Position numbers and translations under genes: made by a program. Below, in pieces: positions 10,701 through 22,700 of a DNA stretch of 64,000 nucleotides. Within the stretch, counting starts at the first letter, position 1. Each line of letters starts with the position of its first letter. Source of the stretch: Glandiceps talaboti (Eukaryota > Hemichordata > Enteropneusta > Spengelidae); NCBI RefSeq assembly GCF_964340395.1, contig NC_135569.1, positions 739,001 to 803,000 of the forward strand, read 5' to 3'. Below the pieces are notes generated by a model, which was given only the letters and a program-made list of their open reading frames with translations, was not told the origin of the DNA and did no database searches.

Positions 10701-13700
10701 AAGACTATAACACAGCTACAACAGATACTAGAAAACACTCACAACATTAGAGATAGGAAATAACCTTCTCATAACACATGAACTCCTCTGTGATTTAACA
10801 TTTATAAGCACAACGTAGACACCTCAATTAATTATTCTAAAATTGTATAGAAAATGTAAAATATAATACTAATTACAAAATCAAAGACTAACTTACAATT
10901 TTCACAGTTATCCCCCTCATAGTCTGGTGGGCAAAGACATTCGATATCATCATCATCCTCATCATAGTTATCATCACTATCGTCACTACTGTTATCGTTA
11001 TCATCACTATCGTCACTACTATTATCATCAAAAATACATGTCCCACCATTCAAACATGGCTCCGACTGACAAGGATCTAAAACTGGTGTTAACCCTGTTA
11101 CGACAGATGTCAATAGTTGGGTGGTTCTAACTATCTCTTCTGTTGTTTGAGCAGTAGAAAATGCAGATGTGCGTGATAACAGAGTTGTTGATTCAGAAAT
11201 GGCTGCTGTTGTTTGTGGAGCTTGCGATGTACTCGTTTCTTGATTAGTGCTGACAACTTGACTTGTGGATATTGCTGTGATTGCATGTTCAGTAGTAGCC
11301 TGTGAAGTTGTTATCTTGTCAGATGTGAATTTAGGCAACTCTGATGTTGGCGATGTAAGTGATGGACTGCTTGTCTCTGTTTGTAGAGTTGATTGTAAGA
11401 CTGTAGATGCCACATTGGTGGATATTTGCTCTGTTGTTTGTGTTGTCTGACTTGTTGGCACCTCACTTGTCTGAATTGTTGGAATGGGTTCAGTTGTGTT
11501 AAATGTTGATTCTCCAGTGCTGTCAGTTTGTTGGATTGTTGTCACCTCTAGTGATGAAAGAGTCGGTTGAGTAGTTGACTCAGTTTGAAGTGTTGTCGCT
11601 GTTTGAATAACAGTTGTCAAAATTGGCTCAGTTGATGCTGAAGGTGTTGTTGAACTTGCAGTCTCTGTTTCTGTTGTTGGCTGTGTCGTCACTGCTTGAG
11701 TTAGAGTAGTTTGGGGAGTGGATGATATAGTTGTGTCTTCAAGTGAAGTGGTGGTTGTGTCTTGTTGAGTTGTATCTGCAGTCACGGTGGTAGGCAATGA
11801 GGAACTGGTACTTGCAGATGACTCTAGAGCAGTGCTTGTTGGAAGACTTGTTGTTGAAATTGGTTCAGCTGTGCTTGGTGTTGATTCTGCAGTGCTGTCA
11901 GTTTGTTGGATTGTTGTCACCTCTAGTGATGAAAGAGTCGGTTGAGTAGTTGAATCAGTTTGAAGTGTTGTCGCTGTTTGAATAACAGTTGTCAAAATTG
12001 GCTCAGTTGATGCTGAAGGTGTTGTTGAACTTGCAGCCTCTGTTTCTGTTGTTGGCTGTGTCGTCACTGCTTGAGTTAGAGTAGTTTGGGGAGTGGATGA
12101 TATAGTTGTGTCTTCAAGTGAAGTGGTGGTTGTGTCTTGTTGAGTTGTATCTGCAGTCACGGTGGTAGGCAATGAGGAACTGGTACTTGCAGATGACTCT
12201 AGAGCAGTGCTTGTTGGAAGACTTGTTGTTGAAATTGGTTCAGCTGTGCTTGGTGTTGATTCTGCAGTGCTGTCAGTTTGTTGGATTGTTGTCACCTCTA
12301 GTGATGAAAGAGTCGGTTGAGTAGTTGAATCAGTTTGAAGTGTTGTCGCTGTTTGAATAACAGTTGTCAAAATTGGCTCAGTTGATGCTGAAGGTGTTGT
12401 TGAACTTGCAGTCTCTGTTTCTGTTGTTGGCTGTGTCGTCACTGCTTGAGTTAGAGTAGTTTGGGGAGTGGATGATATAGTTGTGTCTTCAAGTGAAGTG
12501 GTGGTTGTGTCTTGTTGAGTTGTATCTGCAGTCACGGTGGTAGGCAATGAGGAACTGGTACTTGCAGATGACTCTAGAGCAGTGCTTGTTGGAAGACTTG
12601 TTGTTGAAATTGGTTCAGCTGTGCTTGGTGTTGATTCTGCAGTGCTGTCAGTTTGTTGGATTGTTGTAACCTCTAGTGATGAAAGAGTCGGTTGAGTAGT
12701 TGAATCAGTTTGAAGTGTTGTCGCTGTTTGAATAACAGTTGTCAAAATTGGCTCAGTTGACGCTGAAGGTGTTGTTGAACTTGCAGTCTCTGTTTCTGTT
12801 GTTGGCTGTGTCGTCACTGCTTGAGTTAGAGTAGTTTGGGCAGTGGATGATATAGTTGTGTCTTCAAGTGAAGTGGTGGTTGTGTCTTGTTGAGTTGTAT
12901 CTGCAGTCACGGTGGTAGGCAATGAGGAACTGGTACTTGCAGATGACTCTAGAGCAGTGCTTGTTGGAAGACTTGTTGTTGAAATTGGTTCAGCTGTGCT
13001 TGGTGTTGATTCTGCAGTGCTGTCAGTTTGTTGGATTGTTGTCACCTCTAGTGATGAAAGAGTCGGTTGAGTTGTTGAATCAGTTTGAAGTGTTGTCGCT
13101 GTTTGAATAACAGTTGTCAAAATTGGCTCAGTTGACGCTGAAGGTGTTGTTGAACTTGCAGTCTCTGTTTCTGTTGTTGGCTGTGTCGTCACTGCTTGAG
13201 TTAGAGTAGTTTGGGGAGTGGATGATATAGTTGTGTCTTCAAGTGAAGTAGTGGTTGTGTCTTGTTGAGTTGTATCTGCAGTCATGGTGGTAGGCAATGA
13301 GGAACTGGTACTTGCAGATGACTCTAGAGCAGTGCTTGTTGGAAGACTTGTTGTTGAAATTGGTTCAGCTGTGCTTGGTGTTGATTCTGCAGTGCTGTCA
13401 GTTTGCTGGATTGTTGTCACCTCTAGTGATGAAAGAGTCGGTTGAGTAGTTGAATCAGTTTGAAGTGTTGTCGCTGTTTGAATAACAGTTGTCAAAATTG
13501 GCTCAGTTGATGCTGAAGGTGTTGTTGAACTTGCAGCCTCTGTTTCTGTTGTTGGCTGTGTCGTCACTGCTTGAGTTAGAGTAGTTTGGGGAGTGGATGA
13601 TATAGTTGTGTCTTCAAGTGAAGTGGTGGTTGTGTCTTGTTGAGTTGTATCTGCAGTCACGGTGGTAGGCAATGGGGAACTCGTACTTGCAGATGACTCT

Positions 13701-16700
13701 AGAGCAGTGCTTGTTGGAAGACTTGTTGTTGAAATTGGTTCAGCTGTGCTTGGTGTTGATTCTGCAGTGCTGTCAGTTTGTTGGACTGTTGTCACCTCTA
13801 GTGATGAAAGAGTCGGTTGAGTAGTTGAATCAGTTTGAAGTGTTGTCGCTGTTTGAATAACAGTTGTCAAAATTGGCTCAGTTGATGCTGAAGGTGTTGT
13901 TGAACTTGCAGTCTCTGTTTCTGTTGTTGGCTGTGTCGTCACTGCTTGAGTTAGAGTAGTTTGGGGAGTGGATGATATAGTTGTGTCTTCAAGTGAAGTG
14001 GTGGTTGTGTCTTGTTGAGTTGTATCTGCAGTCACGGTGGTAGGCAATGAGGAACTGGTACTTGCAGATGACTCTAGAGCAGTGCTTGTTGGAAGACTTG
14101 TTGTTGAAATTGGTTCAGCTGTGCTTGGTGTTGATTCTGCAGTGCTGTCAGTTTGTTGGATTGTTGTCACCTCTTGTGATGAAAGAGTCGGTTGAGTAGT
14201 TGAATCAGTTTGAAGTGTTGTCGCTGTTTGAATAACAGTTGTCAAAATTGGCTCAGTTGATGCTGAAGGTGTTGTTGAACTTGCAGCCTCTGTTTCTGTT
14301 GTTGGCTGTGTCGTCACTGCTTGAGTTAGAGTAGTTTGGGGAGTGGATGATATAGTTGTGTCTTCAAGTGAAGTGGTGGTTGTGTCTTGTTGAGTTGTAT
14401 CTGCAGTCACGGTGGTAGGCAATGGGGAACTCGTACTTGCAGATGACTCTAGAGCAGTGCTTGTTGGAAGACTTGTTGTTGAAATTGGTTCAGCTGTGCT
14501 TGGTGTTGATTCTGCAGTGCTGTCAGTTTGTTGGATTGTTGTCACCTCTAGTGATGAAAGAGTCGGTTGAGTAGTTGAATCAGTTTGAAGTGTTGTCGCT
14601 GTTTGAATAACAGTTGTCAAAATTGGCTCAGTTGATGCTGAAGGTGTTGTTGAACTTGCAGCCTCTGTTTCTGTTGTTGGCTGTGTCGTCACTGCTTGAG
14701 TTAGAGTAGTTTGGGGAGTGGATGATATAGTTGTGTCTTCAAGTGAAGTGGTGGTTGTGTCTTGTTGAGTTGTATCTGCAGTCACGGTGGTAGGCAATGA
14801 GGAACTGGTACTTGCAGATGACTCTAGAGCAGTGCTTGTTGGAAGACTTGTTGTTGAAATTGGTTCAGCTGTGCTTGGTGTTGATTCTGCAGTGCTGTCA
14901 GTTTGTTGGATTGTTGTCACCTCTAGTGATGAAAGAGTCGGTTGAGTAGTTGAATCAGTTTGAAGTGTTGTCGCTGTTTGAATAACAGTTGTCAAAATTG
15001 GCTCAGTTGATGCTGAAGGTGTTGTTGATCTTGCAGCCTCTGTTTCTGTTGTTGGCTGTGTCGTCACTGTTTGAGTTAGAGTAGTTTGGGGAGTGGATGA
15101 TATAGTTGTGTCTTCAAGTGAAGTAGTGGTTGTGTCTTGTTGAGTTGTATCTGCAGTCACGGTGGTAGGCAATGAGGAACTGGTACTTGCAGATGACTCT
15201 AGAGCAGTGCTTGTTGGAAGACTTGTTGTTGAAATTGGTTCAGCTGTGCTTGGTGTTGATTCTGCAGTGCTGTCAGTTTGTTGGATTGTTGTCACCTCTT
15301 GTGATGAAAGAGTCGGTTGAGTAGTTGAATCAGTTTGAAGTGTTGTCGCTGTTTGAATAACAGTTGTCAAAATTGGCTCAGTTGATGCTGAAGGTGTTGT
15401 TGAACTTGCAGTCTCTGTTTCTGTTGTTGGCTGTGTCGTCACTGCTTGAGTTAGAGTAGTTTGGGGAGTGGATGATATAGTTGTGTCTTCAAGTGAAGTG
15501 GTGGTTGTGTCTTGTTGAGTTGTATCTGCAGTCACGGTGGTAGGCAATGAGGAACTGGTACTTGCAGATGACTCTAGAGCAGTGCTTGTTGGAAGACTTG
15601 TTGTTGAAATTGGTTCAGCTGTGCTTGGTGTTGATTCTGCAGTGCTGTCAGTTTGTTGGATTGTTGTCACCTCTAGTGATGAAAGAGTCGGTTGAGTAGT
15701 TGAATCAGTTTGAAGTGTTGTCGCTGTTTGAATAACAGTTGTCAAAATTGGCTCAGTTGACGCTGAAGGTGTTGTTGATCTTGCAGCCTCTGTTTCTGTT
15801 GTTGGCTGTGTCGTCACTGTTTGAGTTAGAGTAGTTTGGGGAGTGGATGATATAATTGTGTCTTCAAGTGAAGTAGTGGTTGTGTCTTGTTGAGTTGTAT
15901 CTGCAGTCACGGTGGTAGGCAATGAGGAACTGGTACTTGCAGATGACTCTAGAGCAGTGCTTGTTGGAAGACTTGTTGTTGAAATTGGTTCAGCTGTGCT
16001 TGTTGTTGATTCTGCAGTGCTGTCAGTTTGTTGGATTGTTGTCACCTCTTGTGATGAAAGAGTCGGTTGAGTAGTTGAATCAGTTTGAAGTGTTGTCGCT
16101 GTTTGAATAACAGTTGTCAAAATTGGCTCAGTTGACGCTGAAGGTGTTGTTGATCTTGCAGCCTCTGTTTCTGTTGTTGGCTGTGTCGTCACTGTTTGAG
16201 TTAGAGTAGTTTGGGGAGTGGATGATATAGTTGTGTCTTCAAGTGAAGTAGTGGTTGTGTCTTGTTGAGTTGTATCTGCAGTCACGGTGGTAGGCAATGA
16301 GGAACTGGTACTTGCAGATGACTCTAGAGCAGTGCTTGTTGGAAGACTTGTTGTTGAAATTGGTTCAGCTGTGCTTGGTGTTGATTCTGCAGTGCTGTCA
16401 GTTTGTTGGATTGTTGTCACCTCTTGTGATGAAAGAGTCGGTTGAGTAGTTGAATCAGTTTGAAGTGTTGTCGCTGTTTGAATAACAGTTGTCAAAATTG
16501 GCTCAGTTGATGCTGAAGGTGTTGTTGAACTTGCAGCCTCTGTTTCTGTTGTTGGCTGTGTCGTCACTGCTTGAGTTAGAGTAGTTTGGGGAGTGGATGA
16601 TATAGTTGTGTCTTCAAGTGAAGTGGTGGTTGTGTCTTGTTGAGTTGTATCTGCAGTCACGGTGGTAGGCAATGGGGAACTCGTACTTGCAGATGACTCT

Positions 16701-19700
16701 AGAGCAGTGCTTGTTGGAAGACTTGTTGTTGAAATTGGTTCAGCTGTGCTTGGTGTTGATTCTGCAGTGCTGTCAGTTTGTTGGATTGTTGTCACCTCTT
16801 GTGATGAAAGAGTCGGTTGAGTAGTTGAATCAGTTTGAAGTGTTGTCGCTGTTTGAATAACAGTTGTCAAAATTGGCTCAGTTGATGCTGAAGGTGTTGA
16901 TGAACTTGCAGCCTCTGTTTCTGTTGTTGGCTGTGTCGTCACTGCTTGAGTTAGAGTATTTTGGGGAGTGGATGATATAGTTGTGTCTTCAAGTGAAGTG
17001 GTGGTTGTGTCTTGTTGAGTTGTATCTGCAGTCACGGTGGTAGGCAATGAGGAACTGGTACTTGCAGATGACTCTAGAGCAGTGCTTGTTGGAAGACTTG
17101 TTGTTGAAATTGGTTCAGCTGTGCTTGTTGTTGATTCTGCAGTGCTGTCAGTTTGTTGGATTGTTGTCACCTCTTGTGATGAAAGAGTCGGTTGAGTAGT
17201 TGAATCAGTTTGAAGTGTTGTCGCTGTTTGAATAACAGTTGTCAAAATTGGCTCAGTTGACGCTGAAGGTGTTGTTGATCTTGCAGCCTCTGTTTCTGTT
17301 GTTGGCTGTGTCGTCACTGTTTGAGTTAGAGTAGTTTGGGGAGTGGATGATATAGTTGTGTCTTCAAGTGAAGTAGTGGTTGTGTCTTGTTGAGTTGTAT
17401 CTGCAGTCACGGTGGTAGGCAATGAGGAACTGGTACTTGCAGATGACTCTAGAGCAGTGCTTGTTGGAAGACTTGTTGTTGAAATTGGTTCAGCTGTGCT
17501 TGGTGTTGATTCTGCAGTGCTGTCAGTTTGTTGGATTGTTGTCACCTCTTGTGATGAAAGAGTCGGTTGAGTAGTTGAATCAGTTTGAAGTGTTGTCGCT
17601 GTTTGAATAACAGTTGTCAAAATTGGCTCAGTTGATGCTGAAGGTGTTGTTGAACTTGCAGCCTCTGTTTCTGTTGTTGGCTGTGTCGTCACTGCTTGAG
17701 TTAGAGTAGTTTGGGGAGTGGATGATATAGTTGTGTCTTCAAGTGAAGTGGTGGTTGTGTCTTGTTGAGTTGTATCTGCAGTCACGGTGGTAGGCAATGG
17801 GGAACTCGTACTTGCAGATGACTCTAGAGCAGTGCTTGTTGGAAGACTTGTTGTTGAAATTGGTTCAGCTGTGCTTGGTGTTGATTCTGCAGTGCTGTCA
17901 GTTTGTTGGATTGTTGTCACCTCTTGTGATGAAAGAGTCGGTTGAGTAGTTGAATCAGTTTGAAGTGTTGTCGCTGTTTGAATAACAGTTGTCAAAATTG
18001 GCTCAGTTGATGCTGAAGGTGTTGATGAACTTGCAGCCTCTGTTTCTGTTGTTGGCTGTGTCGTCACTGCTTGAGTTAGAGTATTTTGGGGAGTGGATGA
18101 TATAGTTGTGTCTTCAAGTGAAGTGGTGGTTGTGTCTTGTTGAGTTGTATCTGCAGTCACGGTGGTAGGCAATGGGGAACTCGTACTTGCAGATGACTCT
18201 AGAGCAGTGCTTGTTGGAAGACTTGTTGTTGAAATTGGTTCAGCTGTGCTTGGTGTTGATTCTGCAGTGCTGTCAGTTTGTTGGATTGTTGTCACCTCTA
18301 GTGATGAAAGAGTCGGTTGAGTAGTTGAATCAGTTTGAAGTGTTGTCGCTGTTTGAATAACAGTTGTCAAAATTGGCTCAGTTGATGCTGAAGGTGTTGT
18401 TGAACTTGCAGCCTCTGTTTCTGTTGTTGGCTGTGTCGTCACTGCTTGAGTTAGAGTAGTTTGGGGAGTGGATGATATAGTTGTGTCTTCAAGTGAAGTG
18501 GTGGTTGTGTCTTGTTGAGTTGTATCTGCAGTCACGGTGGTAGGCAATGAGGAACTGGTACTTGCAGATGACTCTAGAGCAGTGCTTGTTGGAAGACTTG
18601 TTGTTGAAATTGGTTCAGCTGTGCTTGGTGTTGATTCTGCAGTGCTGTCAGTTTGTTGGACTGTTGTCACCTCTAGTGATGAAAGAGTCGGTTGAGTAGT
18701 TGAATCAGTTTGAAGTGTTGTCGCTGTTTGAATAACAGTTGTCAAAATTGGCTCAGTTGATGCTGAAGGTGTTGTTGAACTTGCAGTCTCTGTTTCTGGT
18801 GTTGGCTGTGTCGTCACTGCTTGAGTTAGAGTAGTTTGGGGAGTGGATGATATAGTTGTGTCTTCAAGTGAAGTGGTGGTTGTGTCTTGTTGAGTTGTAT
18901 CTGCAGTCACGGTGGTAGGCAATGAGGAACTGGTACTTGCAGATGACTCTAGAGCAGTGCTTGTTGGAAGACTTGTTGTTGAAATTGGTTCAGCTGTGCT
19001 TGGTGTTGATTCTGCAGTGCTGTCAGTTTGTTGGATTGTTGTCACCTCTAGTGATGAAAGAGTCGGTTGAGTAGTTGAATCAGTTTGAAGTGTTGTCGAT
19101 GTTTGAATAACAGTTGTCAAAATTGGCTCAGTTGACGCTGAAGGTGTTGTTGATCTTGCAGCCTCTGTTTCTGTTGTTGGCTGTGTCGTCACTGTTTGAG
19201 TTAGAGTAGTTTGGGGAGTGGATGATATAGTTGTGTCTTCAAGTGAAGTAGTGGTTGTGTCTTGTTGAGTTGTATCTGCAGTCACGGTGGTAGGCAATGA
19301 GGAACTGGTACTTGCAGATGACTCTAGAGCAGTGCTTGTTGGAAGACTTGTTGTTGAAATTGGTTCAGCTGTGCTTGGTGTTGATTCTGCAGTGCTGTCA
19401 GTTTGTTGGATTGTTGTCACCTCTTGTGATGAAAGAGTCGGTTGAGTAGTTGAATCAGTTTGAAGTGTTGTCGCTGTTTGAATAACAGTTGTCAAAATTG
19501 GCTCAGTTGATGCTGAAGGTGTTGTGGAACTTGCAGCCTCTGTTTCTGTTGTTGGCTGTGTCGTCACTGCTTGAGTTAGAGTAGTTTGGGGAGTGGATGA
19601 TATAGTTGTGTCTTCAAGTGAAGTGGTGGTTGTGTCTTGTTGAGTTGTATCTGCAGTCACGGTGGTAGGCAATGGGGAACTCGTACTTGCAGATGACTCT

Positions 19701-22700
19701 AGAGCAGTGCTTGTTGGAAGACTTGTTGTTGAAATTGGTTCAGCTGTGCTTGGTGTTGATTCTGCAGTGCTGTCAGTTTGTTGGATTGTTGTCACCTCTA
19801 GTGATGAAAGAGTCGGTTGAGTAGTTGAATCAGTTTGAAGTGTTGTCGCTGTTTGAATAACAGTTGTCAAAATTGGCTCAGTTGATGCTGAAGGTGTTGT
19901 GGAACTTGCAGCCTCTGTTTCTGTTGTTGGCTGTGTCGTCACTGCTTGAGTTAGAGTAGTTTGGGGAGTGGATGATATAGTTGTGTCTTCAAGTGAAGTG
20001 GTGGTTGTGTCTTGTTGAGTTGTATCTGCAGTCACGGTGGTAGGCAATGGGGAACTCGTACTTGCAGATGACTCTAGAGCAGTGCTTGTTGGAAGACTTG
20101 TTGTTGAAATTGGTTCAGCTGTGCTTGGTGTTGATTCTGCAGTGCTGTCAGTTTGTTGGATTGTTGTCACCTCTAGTGATGAAAGAGTCGGTTGAGTAGT
20201 TGAATCAGTTTGAAGTGTTGTCGCTGTTTGAATAACAGTTGTCAAAATTGGCTCAGTTGACGCTGAAGGTGTTGTTGAACTTGCAGTGTCTGTTTCTGTT
20301 GTTGGCTGTGTCGTCACTGCTTGAGTTAGAGTAGTTTGGGGAGTGAATGATATAGTTGTGTCTTCAAGTGAAGTGGTGGTTGTGTCTTGTTGAGTTGTAT
20401 CTGCAGTCACGGTGGTAGGCAATGAGGAACTGGTACTTGCAGATGACTCTAGAACAGTGCTTGTTGGAAGACTTGTTGTTGAAATTGGTTCAGCTGTGCT
20501 TGGTGTTGATTCTGCAGTGCTGTCAGTTTGTTGGATTGTTGTCACCTCTAGTGATGAAAGAGTCGGTTGAGTTGTTGAATCAGTTTGAAGTGTTGTCGCT
20601 GTTTGAATAACAGTTGTCAAAATTGACTCAGTTGACGCTGAAGGTGTTGTTGAACTTGCAGTCTCTGTTTCTGTTGTTGGCTGTGTCGTCACTGCTTGAG
20701 TTAGAGTAGTTTGGGGAGTGGATGATATAGTTGTGTCTTCAAGTGAAGTAGTGGTTGTGTCTTGTTGAGTTGTATCTGCAGTCACAGTGGTAGGCAATGA
20801 GGAACTGGTACTTGCAGATGACTCTAGAGCAGTGCTTGTTGGAAGACTTGTTGTTGAAATTGGTTCAGCTGTGCTTGGTGTTGATTCTGCAGTGCTGACA
20901 GTTTGTTGGATTGTTGTCACCTCTAGTGATGAAAGAGTTGGTTGAGTAGTTGAATCAGTTTGAAGTGTTGTCGCTGTTTGAATAACAGTTGTCAAAATTG
21001 GCTCAGTTGATGCTGAAGGTGTTGTTGAACTTGCAGCCTCTGTTTCTGTTGTTGGCTGTGTCGTCACTGCTTGAGTTAGAGTAGTTTGGGGAGTGGATGA
21101 TATAGTTGTGTCTTCAAGTGAAGTTGTGGTTGTGTCTTGTTGAGTTGTATCTGCAGTCACGGTGGTAGGCAATGAGGAACTGGTACTTGCAGATGACTCT
21201 AGAGCAGTGCTTGTTGGAAGACTTGTTGTTGAAATTGGTTCAGCTGTGCTTGGTGTTGATTCTGCAGTGCTGTCAGTTTGTTGGATTGTTGTCACCTCTA
21301 GTGATGAAAGAGTCGGTTGAGTAGTTGAATCAGTTTGAAGTGTTGTCGCTGTTTGAATAACAGTTGTCAAAATTGGCTCAGTTGACGCTGAAGGTGTTGT
21401 TGAACTTGCAGTCTCTGTTTCTGTTGTTGGCTGTGTCGTAACTGCTTGAGTTAGAGTAGTTTGGGGAGTGAATGATATAGTTGTGTCTTCAAGTGAAGTG
21501 GTGGTTGTGTCTTGTTGAGTTGTATCTGCAGTCACGGTGGTAGGCAATGAGGAACTGGTACTTGCAGATGACTCTAGAGCAGTGCTTGTTGGAAGACTTG
21601 TTGTTGAAATTGGTTCAGCTGTGCTTGGTGTTGATTCTGCAGTGCTGTCAGTTTGTTGGATTGTTGTCACCTCTAGTGATGAAAGAGTCGGTTGAGTAGT
21701 TGAATCAGTTTGAAGTGTTGTCACTGTTTGAATAACAGTTGTCAAAATTGGCTCAGTTGATGCTGAAGGTGTTGTTGAAATTGCAGCCTCTGTTTCTGTT
21801 GTTGGCTGTGTCGTCACTGCTTGAGTTAGAGTAGTTTGGGGAGTGGATGATATAGTTGTGTCTTCAAGTGAAGTGGTGGTTGTGTCTTGTTGAGTTGTAT
21901 CTGCAGTCACGGTGGTAGGCAATGAGGAACTGGTACTTGCAGATGACTCTAGAGCAGTGCTTGTTGGAAGACTTGTTGTTGAAATTGGTTCAGCTGTGCT
22001 TGGTGTTGATTCTGCAGTGCTGTCAGTTTGTTGGATTGTTGTCACCTCTAGTGATGAAAGAGTCGGTTGAGTAGTTGAATCAGTTTGAAGTGTTGTCGCT
22101 GTTTGAATAACAGTTGTCAAAATTGGCTCAGTTGATGCTGAAGGTGTTGTTGAACTTGCAGTCTCTGTTTCTGTTGTTGGCTGTGTCGTCACTGCTTGAG
22201 TTAGAGTAGTTTGGGGAGTGGATGATATAGTTGTGTCTTCAAGTGAAGTGGTGGTTGTGTCTTGTTGAGTTGTATCTGCAGTCTCGGTGGTAGGCAATGA
22301 GGAACTGGTACTTGCAGATGACTCTAGAGCAGTGCTTGTTGGAAGACTTGTTGTTGAAATTGGTTCAGCTGTGCTTGGTGTTGATTCTGCAGTGCTGTCA
22401 GTTTGTTGGATTGTTGTCACCTCTAGCGATGAAAGAGTCGGTTGAGTAGTTGAATCAGTTTGAAGTGTTGTCGCTGTTTGAATAACAGTTGTCAAAATTG
22501 GCTCAGTTGATGCTGAAGGTGTTGTTGAACTTGCAGCCTCTGTTTCTGTTGTTGGCTGTGTCGTCACTGCTTGAGTTAGAGTAGTTTGGGGAATGGATGA
22601 TATAGTTGTGTCTTCAAGTGAAGTGGTGGTTGTGTCTTGTTGAGTTGTATCTGCAGTCACGGTGGTAGGCAATGAGGAACCGGTACTTGCAGATGACTCT

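Larger units (their letters stand above)
9719..10896 (-). other. Intron between the giant exon and EGF 2
   Basis: A 1,178-bp AT-rich intron. It contains a (CAA)n microsatellite and a degenerate two-copy duplication (10,293-10,565). No additional EGF-like exon is seen. Confidence 0.78.

Noticed and set aside
10832-10896. C-terminal hydrophobic tail read through from the giant exon as a GPI signal or membrane anchor
   Set aside because: A consensus gtaagt donor precedes it and joins in phase to a second EGF exon. A complete transmembrane exon exists downstream.
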